64,000 nucleotides of DNA, taken from NCBI GenBank assembly GCA_020747065.1, contig JAGMVK010000005.1:2604001-2668000 (forward strand). The letters run 5' to 3'. Positions within the stretch are counted from its first letter, which is position 1. Every line of letters begins with the position of its first letter. This document shows positions 12,291 to 24,836 of this stretch, piece by piece. This DNA comes from Cadophora sp. MPI-SDFR-AT-0126. Taxonomy: Eukaryota > Ascomycota > Leotiomycetes > Helotiales > Ploettnerulaceae. Both the position numbers and the translations under genes were made by a program. Under the pieces are notes generated by a model, which saw nothing but the letters and a program-made list of their open reading frames with translations, was not told the DNA's origin and did not search any database.

Positions 12291-14590
12291 CGGTGCACGG
12301 TGCTGCGAAGCAAATCAAAACAATCATTTCGAATTGGCGCGTTAGTGGGGGTAAGTGATAAACAACCAGAGTGGCAGAATGGAGAAACGCACGGAAAACA
12401 GAACAAGTGACAGGCATGAGTCGCTTGGCCCTTGTCTGGCACGGAGGTAGGGGTAGACTAGGGTGGGTAGGGTGGATTAGATGGGTGGGTAAGGTAGGGA
12501 TGAAGGTATCGGGGACTTTGTAGGGGAGACTGGAGAGATGACAGCAACACACCAGATGATGCTGCTGTGGATTTGTGACCAGAGGAGTCAGTAGTGTGTC
12601 AGCGATGGGGGCAAGGAAGAGAGAGCATTGCGGCGAAATTTCCCCCAGTGGACCAGTGGAGAGTACAGAGGTAGGGACCATCTGGCACCGGGAATGGCCT
12701 GGAATGTTTAGTGGATGAAATGAGAAACAGGAGATTTGATAGCGAGAATGAGATATGATAACAATCATAATAATGATGATCAGGATGATGAAAGTATGTA
12801 TTGATCCTGTACCAATAGTGCTAAGAAAACATACTTTGGAAAAGAGGAACAGGCAATTCGTGGGGGTATGAGGTAAGAGAGTTTAAGTAAGATAACCTTT
12901 GATAGTGCTGGAAGATTCCGCCTGGAGTGCTCTGAATACAGGCTCTAGACGTCAAACAATCTACTGAAAGAGTATCGTAGTGCCCCAAGACCACTGGAAC
13001 ATTGGCTGAGGTACCCTAAATGCCTGGGCTGCAGGTCATGACTTACACTTAGCCCATTGTTATTTCCAAAATGCCTCCTACTGCATGCAGTAATCCGCGA
13101 AGTATGAGGAATCTACAGTCATCCTTAGAAAAGCTAATCGAGACGTCAAAAGTGTTGACTAAACACACTCATCCTGCACAGTCTGCACCGAGTATCGAAA
13201 TAGGCATGATGACAGCCGCAAAAGTCCATCACTTCATACGCTGACTGTGCAAATTGATTCCATCACCTCACCTCGTCAACCGCATCCAGCACCAAAATAT
13301 CAACCATGATGCAATACCGACCTCCGTAGCCCAGAAAGCCAATACCCACCATTCCGCCTTACTAACCCGCCGGCGACCGTAGACCCCCCTGGACCCAGCA
13401 GGGAATACCAGAGTAAGATGACGGTGAAATGATGGGGGTAAATCCCAGCTCTAACCTGGATAATCCCTTCCCAGTCCGACGCCCACCAACCAGACCGTCC
13501 GGTCTCAACAAGGACTATCCATGGCTGGTGGACCTCTGGCGCACGACTCGAGGATGACGAGGCGACCGGTGCTTTGCTGGGCGAGATATTCCCGTGCTGC
13601 AATTGGCCAATGGCGGCTCGCTCGATGTATGTTATTTTGCACACACACCCACATCACACTTCAGTAGTGGACTGGAACCCACTGGATCTCTGTTTTCCTC
13701 GGATGTGCTCTGCCCTGTCCCTTGTCCGTCCATCTGTCGGCCTACCTGCAAGATGTTTCTGCGAGTAGCGCCATGCCGCTTGTACCGTAGTGCGGGCCGT
13801 GGTGGAAGAGGGCAGATGCACACGGAGGAACTGTACTGAATGTGGGATGGCTGTTGGCTGTTGGCTGTGAGATATGAGTGAAATGGTCTTTGGTCGCCGT
13901 ATTGTGCTGCACTCTGGTTCTGGGCAGTGGGCACTGGGCAAGATGCAGCACGCCATACAAAATCTCCGCGTTGTATCTTTGAGACCTGTCGATGCTCAGA
14001 TGCTGTGAGCTGCCTGCTTGCTTAATTGCCCTGTAAGTCCCCATATAAAAGAGGCATTTTCTTTGGACGAGTTCAAAGCTTCACATCACGGCTTTACACT
14101 TCCTTCAAATTCCAGCAGCAAACATCAGCGGCGCCCCTCGGTCTGAATCGGAAAGGAAAGTCTGTCTCCAATCTTTCTCGACCGTCGACTCGACTCCCCA
14201 GTGGACACCGCAATTCAACTGTGCGTATCTAGCTCGGCTCACACGGCTGCTTGCAGTTGCAATACTCGACCCGTCACGGTATATACACCCCAAAGCAGAC
14301 TAGACCAGTCGAGTCGCATGAGCGAATATCCAGTGCACTATTGGCGCAAGAGGTGAAATTGGCATTCCCGATATGGCTTCACTGGCCTATCTGGTGGACC
14401 TGATTTGATATGAACTTGTATGCGATGAAGAGTAGCAATTCTATCTAACAAGGCAGAAGAGCAACAGTATGGGCAAGATTGACAGGACAAAGCGGCGGCT
14501 GGCTTTTTGCGATCATCTTTTCCATTTTATTTCCATTTTCATTCCAATTGACATTTCTGTTAGCAAATGCAATGCCAAACAAGCATTGGT

Positions 14591-14610
14591 GGTCTGGTCT
14601 GGTCTGGTCT
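14591..14610. repeat. (GGTCT)4 short tandem repeat
   Basis: Four perfect 5-base units, seen directly. It lies in the gene-free region upstream of PMA1. Confidence 0.85.
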
Positions 14611-15371
14611 GGCCATGTCAGGTCTAATCTTCGCTATCATTGCTCGCAGATTCGCTGAAATTATCAAATGGATGCTGCATGCGGCGGCGGCAGCGAACCG
14701 GACGCTCATCCCATCATTCTCCATTCCACTCATCCTGCTATTGTTGCATCTCTGCCCCCCGTAGCGCACCAGCTGTGGAGAGAGAACAGCCACCGTAGCA
14801 AGCTCAAGCCTCATCATCTTCCCTACCCACCCTGCTAACGCGAGTCAGCTAGGCTGGGCGGTCTGGAGAAGGTCCTCGAAAGCTTAGCAGCCGATTGACG
14901 TTTGAGCTAACGCTGTCCGTACAGCTCTTTCAGACTGTTTCTGTTTCCCCCTCCTCCTCTGTTGTGAGCTGTGCGAGTCGAGCTCTCTCTCTTGTTTTGA
15001 GGGGTTTCCCTCGTTGCCACAGGTCTGGGCAAGCCTCTCCAGTGAGTCCACTTCAAGCCATATCCCGCCAAACAGCCTCATCTCCAGCTTGTCCTGTCGC
15101 TTGTGGTATGCATGGTGTGGCTTCGACTGGACTGGCCTAATGCATCTTCATCTGCAGCTGCAACTGTATCGCATCGCATCGCATCTTCAAATTTCTTCAT
15201 TACGTTCATCTGCGATCTTGCGACCAATCTGCATGCGCCTATCTACTGCAACAGAATCTTAAGAATTGCGCGGAACTTTTGTGCCGACTAGTGTGACGGT
15301 ATCTATCTCATCCTCCCTGTAAACTTTCGCTCCCATCGTATTTGGGCTTCCCTTATCTCTCGCATCTATTC

Positions 15372-15388
15372 GCTCTCTCTCTCTCTCC
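15372..15388. repeat. CT dinucleotide tract
   Basis: A run of CT repeats inside a longer pyrimidine-rich stretch (about 15300-15430). CT-rich blocks of this kind are common just upstream of transcription starts in filamentous ascomycetes, so this might mark a promoter. Confidence 0.6.
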
Positions 15389-15581
15389 CTCAGGCTCACT
15401 CACTCACTTACTCATCAATCTCACAAAAACAACTCTGGCCCGGCATGTCTCAATCCAGTCTGCCGTGATACTCTTCCGCACGTAAAAAATTTACTACAGG
15501 TACAGACAATAACTAGGCCAGCCTGTTCCATTTCATTCTGCCCCGGTCTCACCGACATGTATCGCATGCGCTCACTCTTAC

Positions 15582-15604
15582 ACCGACTGACCGACCGACC
15601 GACA
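15582..15604. repeat. (CCGA)n tetranucleotide repeat
   Basis: Imperfect then perfect CCGA units (CCGACTGACCGACCGACCGA). A second short repeat of GCATC units lies nearby at about 15173-15185. Confidence 0.7.
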
Positions 15605-16890
15605 AGACCGATAAATGCCTCTTTCTATGCGGTATTTAAAATTTTCTCGCTCCAGTCACGTGTATGATGTACAAAGTGCCTCATCCAAGGATCGGATCGC
15701 TCTCTCCGCGTGTCCACCCGGTACACGTCGGTCGGTATCGGCGTCTGCTTTTTTTTTCTATCTGGTTCTCGCTACGATCTTTTCCTTCCACGTTCGTTCT
15801 TCTGACCACCACTACGACATGACACGACACTACTACACCAACCAAGTCTGGGGCAAGGAAGAAAGACGGGGGACGTCGTTTCAACTGATTCGACAACACT
15901 TTGATGACGGGAATAAAACACTTCATCCCTTTCTTGGCAGGTACAGGATTCTGTAACCTGTTTCTGGTTCTTCTATTTCCTTCGAGAAGCCTTTGTGACA
16001 GGATTCCCTGCTGAGCGCTATCATTTTCTTTCTGTACGAGTATGTATGTATGGAGGCAGATTATTGTGTCGGATGCCAACCCAGCAGTCACAAAAACAAT
16101 GGAATGCAAAACCGTTGCCATCAGCGACGGGATACGACAGACCCCAATCTTCCATCGAGCCAATCCCACGTCCTGTCTGACTGAACCTTCAGCATTTCAT
16201 AAAATAGCATCTCGAATTATGAAAAGCCAGCGGCTTCATCCCGCGTTTCGTTTCCTTTCCATTTTCTTTCACACCCCTCTCGCTAAACCGTCCAAACACC
16301 CAACCTCCCCTGCCCCCAGCAACGCAAATCACCACCAAAAGCAAGCAACAGGGCGCCATCCCACTCTGCCGAAGTCACTGACTGCAGATCTCGGGGCGAC
16401 CAGTTACAACAGAGAAGGGGAAAAAATCGACGTTTCAAAACAATGCAGAATTTTCGTCCCCTCTGCTTCAACAACCGTGCATCATAATTAACAAGCGAAT
16501 GATAATTTTGAGGAGACTATTTTGCGCACATAGCGCTATAATCTGAAGTTCTGGGCATGTCGCAAAGTCCAAGCATACAAGGAAAGAACCCGTAAATACC
16601 CTATTCCTTGCCTACGACTTTCCGCCGATTTGTTTGGGGGCCCCAGGATTGGGATCGTCTGGTTTGAGGCATTTGCGGTTTTCTTCTTCGTAGTTAGACC
16701 GACTTCAGTTTTAATAGGGATGTATGGAAGGATGAATGGAAAGAAAGGGCCCAGTTCGTTTGAACGGAGTAGGCAAAAATGCACTTCTACATTTCATGCC
16801 CCATATTTATTCATTGGCATATCTTGTCCAAGTGCTTGTCCCTTGTTATTCTCTTCGCTTATCGCTGGGGATTATCGTACAGTACAGGCT

Positions 16891-16899
16891 TACTCCGTA
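16891..16899. promoter_or_regulatory. TACTCCGTA motif
   Basis: Same 9-base motif as at 6282-6290 in the opposite orientation. It is immediately followed by CGGA, so the run reads as overlapping inverted copies. A role is inferred only from recurrence. Confidence 0.3.
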
Positions 16900-19800
16900 C
16901 GGACAGCAAGCACAGTCTGGTCTGACTGTCAGTCTTACCACGACACAACACAGCGAACAGTAGGAGCGTAGCAAAGAGGGGGACAAGAGAAATAAGAAGG
17001 ATTGGCGAGCCATGGCGGCGGTGATCCATCCGTCTTCAAGAGAAAAAATGGCTCAAAGCAGACAGGCAAAATTGCACATCTCAGATCTCTTCTCGGCAGA
17101 GCGACGGTGAGTCGTAATCTATATTCGTGTCGCTCCCAATTTGGCCGACATTTTGATATGTGTCTTTGATTTTCTCGGCACTGTGGCAGATGATGGAATT
17201 ATTCATGAATGAGTGATCTACTAGAAAGTAACCGCGTGGCGTCTGCGCCGAAGCACTGCGTTCTTTCTTGCTCTCGTATCCTCCTCTATTTTGTGTTGCG
17301 ATGCGCACGTAACATCGCCAAGACGAAAATCAAGATCGATTGATTAATTATTTCCTGAGCGGCCGAGATCGCGAGGTCCCCATCAGCATATCGTCACTAT
17401 TTTTGATTACTGTTGCGTTGTCGACTCAGCAATTCAACTCTCAAATGTCCGTCCTCGGTTCGGCCCATTACTGTGCTCGTACTTAAAATGAAGCCCTGGA
17501 CCTTATGACGGCATACAACCCGAGATATATCCAGTTCGTCCTCCAACGAGCGAACGAACGTATGCGAAAGCCGCAATAAACAAATTTCAATCCACTCCAC
17601 TGCACTCCACAATCCCGCCGGACGGACTCACCCCATCGAGCTTGCAGCTGTAACCCCCACATATAAAACATAAAACCTGCCCCCGGGACAATAGCACTCG
17701 TTACATAAAATATGCAAATAAAGTGGACATTTTTCAAACAGGAAGGGACCAGCGACCAACGGAGATAATCCCGCAAAACAGACTTTTCCCATACCCTGAC
17801 CTGGCCAGCAGACCAGACCAGGCACAGGGGACCAAGTCTCCCGCTGCCAAGTCAAGCTGCACGACCAGACCACAGTTTCACGCTCGCTTATCGGTCAGGG
17901 TCTTGGTCTTGGTTGTGGGCGTGCGTCGGATTTTTTCCCTTCGATTCCGTTTCATCTTCGTCCAAGATACCTCCGTACCTGTGGGAGGAGGAGATTATTG
18001 AAACGCCGTTTCCCTTTTCCCCATACCCGCCTATCTAGGAAACAAATCATCCTCGGGCTTATTATCTTCTCTTGTCTTTCTTTTTGGGCGTGCATGAAAC
18101 CTCCGCATTTGGACCAAGACTCACCAAGCCGCCGAACAGAACACAGAATGTGCCTTGGCCCAGAGGGGTTGCCTTGGCAATAAAGTCTAGAGAGATTTGT
18201 TTGTGGTCGATCATACTATGAGATGGGATTTTGATACCCTGGTCTGTTCAGTACAGTAGGTTTGCAGGGCAGCGCAGCGCAGGGAACGTGAGATGAAGGA
18301 GAGATAAGCATGAAACCTCCACACGCCGAGCCAATTACCAAGCCGGCAGTGGGCAGGCATTTCATTTGGCTTGTGAGCCTGGAGTTTGAGTGAGTGAATG
18401 AGTAAGTGCTGCTCCAGTGCTCTACTGCCGGTTTGGGGATGAGAGAAGGATGCGCATGGGGCATGGGATCCCTTCCGCTCTGTTGTGAAGCTTGTGATGG
18501 TGCTGGGACTTAAAACGCGGGTTTATGTCAGAACGCACGCAAGTCAGTGAGAACGGACGGACAAATGGTAAGTCAGAGGACGGAGCGTTTACGTCTAATC
18601 CTCTTTCTTGCGTATGCAGCCGCGAGTACAATTGAAGTCTCCAGAGCAGGTAAGATAGTCGAGAAGGGCCCATGAGGGAAGGGGAACTATTATTGATCGG
18701 CAAACGTGATGCGAGATGAACCACCAACCTCCTATCACGGGTGATCAAACAGGAGAAGGAGCCGCAAGGCAAAACAACCCGACCAAGTTGTTATTCCGCT
18801 GTGCATGGTATGGTTCAGCTGAAGTACCAAGTCGATTTCGAGTCGAGCTCTCATGTTCGAGAATTTGAAAGAAGACAGTTTGATAGTCACTACTCGCGCG
18901 CGAACTAGGGTCGGCTCGAACTCGACTCGATAATTCCTTCCTCATCCCTAACGCACATTCTCAAAATAGCCATACACCGAGTAATTTAGCTCTGCTTCAC
19001 ATGTTCCCTGACGTGACAGCCTTGCCGTGACTACCAACCAGCCTAATCCGTGTCTCGAGTCTAGAAAGATTTCAGAACCGCACATCAGATGACTCTCAAA
19101 CAACGTTGCAACTCTGCCAATGTTCTTGTCCTCCTCACCACATCCAACTACCGAAATCGTACCCAGCCCGGCACGGCACTCTAGGCCCATTATTCCTCAA
19201 ATTGGACAGAAAACTGAAATCTCGAAACTGAGAAAGTCGGCGCTAAAAATAGTTCCCCTCTCCCTATTTCCGTTTCCCCGGATTTGTTTTGTTTCTTGCA
19301 AGATGTCTTCTTGCCTTGTACTTTCTTGGCCGTAGCTGACACCTCTCCACGTAAGCCTATCATTGTCCGTGTGCTGTACAACACTGCGGCACATCTGTGA
19401 CTGCCAATTCTTCTTGTCCGTAACCTCTCGCTACCTTCCATTCGCTGCTATTCCTGCTCAACCAATCAACAATTCCATTTTCCATCCTCAAGTCACGTCT
19501 TTCGTTCGTCCACACAAGTGTCAATTCTTGGCTGCGTTTCTGTGTTGTTCTGTGTTCCATTTCCCTTCTTCCCCACGCAACATGATCCCCGGATTTGTCT
19601 TCACCCATACTCCAGATTTCACACTGCATACATTATATGCCAACCTAGTATAACCAAACCTGACGCCTAGAAACGCCCAGCTGGCTGCCCAGCCGGCGAG
19701 ATGTCTCGAGCAAATACAATCAAGCAATGATCTGTCCTACTCACATCTCTTAACACATCTCTTACACATCTTGGCCGTGTCTTGTCCCATTCTATCATGT

Positions 19801-21029
19801 TTTGCCTGTCCATTTTCCAAAACCAAATATGGATTCTGTCACTTACCCCAATGCCCCAACTCCATTTTCCCCCGCACAACGTCTCCGCATCGTAACATGC
19901 TCGAAGAAGGCACCCAAATGAGACGCGCTCGTGCGGGTTTGAGGTTTGGAGTTTCCCAATCAAGACCTCTTGGGACATGTCTTGTCCTATCTTGGAACAC
20001 AGGTATTTCAGAAGATGGTTCAATAAGTCGTGTCGATCAGCCTAGGTTGGACAGCTACTGGTATGCCAAGGTGTATGGGTAGGGTAAAGTGAGTTGGAGC
20101 CTCAATCGCTAGATGCTTCATCTTGAACAACTGATGTTATTGTGTTGCTCTGCCAAGTGGGATATGCGCCTTTGGAGGTTGTAGAGGGTGTTATGGAAGA
20201 CCGTACCATAGGATTGTTTGGAATTATATTGGATTTAGTCTGGCTTTGCGTTCCTGGTTTCAAAGAGGGTATTTAGGAGTGTGTGTGGTGTTTGAGGGTA
20301 TGGAGTTAGAGGGTATGGAGGAGCGACCGAAGATGAAAATTGTAATGGAGGCACTAGGTGAATGCAGTGGATTATTTCATTCCTTGATATTTTGGTGCTG
20401 ATATACTGTATTTTAAGTGTTGGTGTCTGTTCTTTGGGGCCGTCATTGACTTCTCCTTATTTCATACAAACATCCTAAAGATATTAGATGCTGTGCAGAA
20501 ATGTTGGTAATGTACCTCCGTGGCCACGACTCTGAGAACCACGGCTACAGTTGCTTCATCCATTTCCGTGCCATGTCGTATACCTTTGGGACTTTTCCTA
20601 GCTTCTTATTGAGAAGTTTTCGATATGTCTGCTAGCTTTGCCCAGACCAGGTCATCCACTTAAGTTACCTCAAGGATGTAGGATTGTGCGATCTTAGCAT
20701 CTAGATAAGCTCTCCACTTTTTGTTTGACTGACTTGGTTTTGCTATCTATCGTCTTTTTCTTCGATCATTTGCTCGTGCCTGAATGTGCAGCTCTTCTTT
20801 CAAGCATGCACTCAGTCACTCAGTGTTCTCCTGACCTTGAGAATTCAGACCGCCCAATCGTTCCTCATCTCAATATTGAGGAGAATCATATATGTGCACC
20901 ATCAGTATCATCATATCAAGTCTATCTTCCGTGTTTTTATCGTGTTCGGTTTTTCGCCGCATGTCTTCTATTTCACAACCTGTCCTCATCGTTGCACGGC
21001 TTATGTGCATCTAGCGACCCAGTTCTGAT

Positions 21030-21814
21030 GCACGTTGTAGTCAGTAGGTCTAATAGCTACTATGCCGGTCTGTGGAGCGGTGATCTGCAGCGTGGTCTTC
21101 TATGGTCAGTCTTCAATCCCTTGCTCCGGCCAACATCGGAATATATAGCACCCAGTTGGTCCTGGGCATCACGAGCTGGACAAAATATCAGCTCGTTTTT
21201 CGACAAAAGGATCATGTGCGATCCTTACTCGAAAACGTCGCCGACTTGGAGAGAACTACTGGCAGCCCTAGAGCCGCAGAATGCCCATGTCGAAATCGAT
21301 TTAAAGTACCCAGATGCAAAATATGGCGAAGTAGTCGCGGGCCGCCTACATTGTTCAGTCCGGCTCCTACATGGTGCCAGGGTGGGGAAAATACTCAGGA
21401 ACGGCGAGAGCATTTATGGAAGACCCCATCCAGCCTACCATCGAGGTATTGGCGGAATTCACAAAGACGACTTCTTTTATAATAGGCAACTGACAGTACC
21501 AGTCGGTTCAGGCGTTGAGCATAGCAAGACGATGCCGATACAATCGGAAGGGGAAATCATTCCGGACAACTTGAATGTGGCGCAATTTCTGTGCGAAAAG
21601 CCCTCCGATTTGGCAGGTAAAGACATATCAATAATGCTGTTATGGCCCTTTAAGTTCCAAGGTGACAGATGTATTGGCCTTGCATTGCTACCGGCCGACG
21701 CTGAGAGGAATGAGTACAAAAAGGGTTGGGAGGGTGGAATACGTTGTCCAGTACGAGAAGCTGTGGGCATGGACTCGATCAGATGCACAACTTGAGGATA
21801 TTGTGATTGTTTAA
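21030..21814 (+). pseudogene. HET-domain protein, C-terminal fragment with frameshift
   Basis: The block YYAGLWSGDLQRGLLWSV followed by APSWSWAS is the typical sequence after the HET domain in heterokaryon-incompatibility-type proteins. The HET domain itself (an SYCWG-type core) is not found upstream, so the N-terminal half is missing. The frame runs to a stop at 21795. The family-like ending (a VGRVEY stretch, then a short tail to the stop at 21812-21814) lies in another frame. The switch falls at an A5 run at 21718-21722, which suggests a one-base slip. The fragment lies next to the gene-free DNA and has no intact HET partner in view. HET proteins trigger cell death between unlike fungal individuals, and this copy is almost certainly inactive. 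Confidence 0.7.
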
Positions 21815-21948
21815 GGAAACTTTGACTCCACTCTTCGAACTAATCCACTGGAAACTCCTGTTACCAAGAAACGCGCCTCGATATCATAAAGCTTGATGAT
21901 TGCTGAACCAAAACTAGGCTGTCTACCTCTAAGCGAGTGAGTTTCTGA

Positions 21949-23731
21949 TCAAGGCCTGACTTCCTCCACAACTGGCGCTCCCTCATTGTACAAATCCGTA
22001 TTATACTTCCGGAATTTCCTCGCCGGCACCTTATTTGCGAACAAAATATCAATCTCACCAAACGTCCTATCCTTCGTCTCCGGTAAGCGGACATACGCCC
22101 ACATGAAAGTCAACAAAGCCGTGCCACCCCAGACAAAGCCTGTATACCCCTTCAGATTCCATTCCCGCGGGTTGAGGAAATACGGTTCCAAAGTCCGAGC
22201 TACGAAATTGATAATGTAGTATGAGTCGCGGGCGAGACAGATAGTTTTCTGTCGTAGGCGTGTGGATCCAACTTCGGCAGGTAAAGCCCAGCCGAGTTGC
22301 CCGGCTGAGAGTTGGAAGACAAAGGTCCAGATTAAAGTGAGTGCTGCTTGGGTGATGACGATATTGTGGTTTCCCTCTTTGATGTTGAGGAAGCCGATTA
22401 GGAAGAGGATTGTTGTCATGGTGCCCATTCCCCACAGATAGTTCGTTCTTCTTCCCACGTATGGCATTATGGCGAACCATGCACTGGACAGATAAATCAG
22501 CATCTCTCAAGGCTAAATGTCAGAAGCGAACTCACATGAGTGTTGCAGCCAAAGCCATTCCTGTACCACCAACATTCATACGATAAGTCGCCTTCGTCCC
22601 CAATCCGATCTGTTGGAAGAAATACGTAGAGTTGTACGCAAACAATGAACCAGCAAACACTTGCCCAGCAAAAGCCATGCACGTGATCTCCGTCCTTCTC
22701 AACTCTATACCCTTGAAACAGTCCAAGTATGAAGTACCAGCCTGGATCTCACGTTCCAGATCATTAGTGTGGACGATGTACGCGAGGGTCTTCTTGGGAT
22801 CGATGTTGGCGGACTTCCGTACTAAGCGAGTAAGAGACTTTTCGGCTCCTTCCAGCTTACCGTGGCGGACTAGATGCCATGGGCTTTCTGGCGCGAATAA
22901 TAGGATGGGGAAGAGGACTACGGGCCAGGCCCATTGGAGGGCGAAGGGAATGCGATAAGCCCACTGGTCGTCGCGGGTGCTGAGAGAGGAGAGCACTCCA
23001 GCGGCGATGAGTTGGCCCATGATGAAGCACCTGTCGCAGCCAGTCAATTGAACCGTTGGCCGTAATTCGAGACGATTTGTTACTTACATGTTGGTATACG
23101 AAGTCATGTACACTCTCAGTGAGAGCGGGAGGACCTCAGAAGCATAAGCCGGCGCAGTCGTAGCGAAGACACCCCATGGAAGGCCACATAGCATCTCCCC
23201 TAAGAGCAGAATGACTTTCGTGTCGGCCTTGAAAGTCATGGTGATGAAGCAGGACAGTACTACAAGTGAATAGAGCAGCAGTTTCTTCTTCCCAAAGATA
23301 TCAACCAGGTAGCCATTCGCGAGGACACCGAAAAATGCTCCGATACCAGAAGCGTTTCCGAGCGCGACCTGCCATGGCGCAGTGAGCTGGTAGTTGCCGG
23401 TTTCGGGAACGTATTCGCCGTATTTCTTCGCAAAGGCTGGGTAGGCGTAGAAGTTTCCAATCAGGATGAGATCGTATCCTTCCTGGGAGGTATTAGTGTT
23501 CTGTCGTTTATTGAGGATAGAAAAATGATGGGTACTGACCATGACAACGCACATCGATACCATGAGACACCAGAAGACGGCCATTGGATACGCTTTAATA
23601 GCAGCCCAGCGGGCGAGCTCATGCTCAAGGTCGGAGCCAACAGCAGCATTTTGGACGAGGACTTTGCTGGGGATGGCATCAATAGCTTCGATATGGTTCG
23701 CCAAATCCGCTTTATTCTCGATATCGGCCAT
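21949..23731 (-). CDS. MFS sugar transporter, alpha-glucoside permease-like
   Basis: Four exons, 23731-23540, 23482-23088, 23030-22536 and 22483-21949, give 538 residues with matching phases. Introns of 57, 57 and 52 nt separate them. Twelve hydrophobic segments are evident. Sugar-porter signatures include PESPWHLVRHG after helix 6, YVGRRTNYLWG in the central loop and RLPETKDRTFGEID after helix 12. The cytosolic N-terminus and overall pattern resemble the maltose/alpha-glucoside:H+ symporters (MAL/AGT family). It should act in the plasma membrane using the proton gradient. It is divergently placed against the alpha-galactosidase at 24837 with about 1.1 kb between starts, which suggests co-regulated uptake and breakdown of an oligosaccharide. 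The exact sugar cannot be read from sequence. Confidence 0.9.
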
Positions 23732-24836
23732 ATTTAACAGATATTGAATGATCCGAGAGGAATAGAAAGCGAAAATGCGCGGATGAGTGAGATTTTGGAT
23801 CAAAAACAAAACAGGAAATCCCAGGATAGCAAAACTGGGGAAACTACTGTGCTCGAGTGATGATCAGCGAAAACGTCCCAAACCTCTGGGTCATACAAAG
23901 TATATATCCTGTGGAATTCTGTACCCTGTCGAAGTAGTGTTGCCCCATTTCTGACAAGTCGCTAGCGATGTGAGGTTCTGCAGACCCCGCCATCCCTGTA
24001 CTCCACGGGGATAACCTCGAAGTTGGCATGTCCGGAGTCGAGCTTCGAATTACCACTACTTTCCATCGGGATGAGGATCAGCTCATTGGTTAACATTCCG
24101 CGAACTTGGGCTAGTATCAAAAGTGGGATGTGGGGATGAGGGGAGACTTGATTTTACGCCGCTTTGAAGCTCGGCTTTCCTCTTCGATTTCGGGGTGAAA
24201 TTGTGTGCATTGGTCTGTACATGAGATTAGTGGAGGTATCGATGAGGGGAGAAGTGAGCGGTACGTAAGTTAGTGATTTATTGGAGTGTGTCAATGACTT
24301 CGAGAACAATCTTGTGCCACACTCGCCAAGATGCAAGGAGCATTGGAGAATTTTGCTGTATGTCAACTTATGTGATTTCTAAAAGAAAGAGATTGGGGGA
24401 TGCACTGCTCCTTAATCTTCCTTGGGCCTAGGATCGGAATGAACTGGGCATTATTGGTTGGACTTGCGCGGGCACTAGTCCAACTTCCTGTGTGAAACTT
24501 GATCACATATTTTCCACGAATGTTTCATTTCACATCCCGAACAGTCTACTTTCTTCAATTCTTACCAGGTGCAGTGCAAAGGCTGTAGCAATTCCAAACC
24601 ATCAAGGACTTAGTAACACATTTCGGACTTGAAATATATGTGAAGACTTTGATTGAAGTGTGACCCTCGGGGCAGGAGCACAATCTGTGACATAACGTCA
24701 GAGGTCAGTTGCAGCAAATGCCATAATTTCTCGTTACACCATGCTGCTTTTGACAACAACCCATGCTCTTGTAAGTTTTATCACTCACATTATCGCAGAC
24801 AAAAACGGTCCTACGAAAGCACCAGCGTTCGGCATC
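23732..24836. promoter_or_regulatory. Shared divergent promoter region (MFS permease / GH27)
   Basis: A 1.1 kb interval between two divergent genes with no credible ORF. It probably drives both the permease (leftward) and the alpha-galactosidase (rightward). No specific operator could be assigned by eye. Confidence 0.5.

Larger units (their letters stand above)
11699..21020. other. About 9 kb gene-free region upstream of PMA1
   Basis: Read on both strands, this stretch shows only short open frames without family motifs, shared codon bias or plausible splice chains. Many of its ORFs are Ser/Pro/His-rich products of pyrimidine-rich DNA. The first few hundred bases above 11698 should be the PMA1 leader and promoter. 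The rest contains CT-rich tracts (notably 15360-15430), several short tandem repeats, TACTCCGTA-type motifs and long purine/pyrimidine-skewed runs. No tRNA, rRNA or transposon terminus was recognised. Long regulatory DNA or non-coding transcripts are the likeliest contents. Confidence 0.6.

Noticed and set aside
12229..12768. 179-codon minus-strand ORF upstream of PMA1
   Set aside because: Composition follows pyrimidine-rich DNA. No motif, no splice chain and no plausible start context.
13632..14044. Overlapping 100-codon ORFs in several frames
   Set aside because: Several frames are open at once because of base skew, which is a sign of non-coding repeat-like DNA rather than genes.
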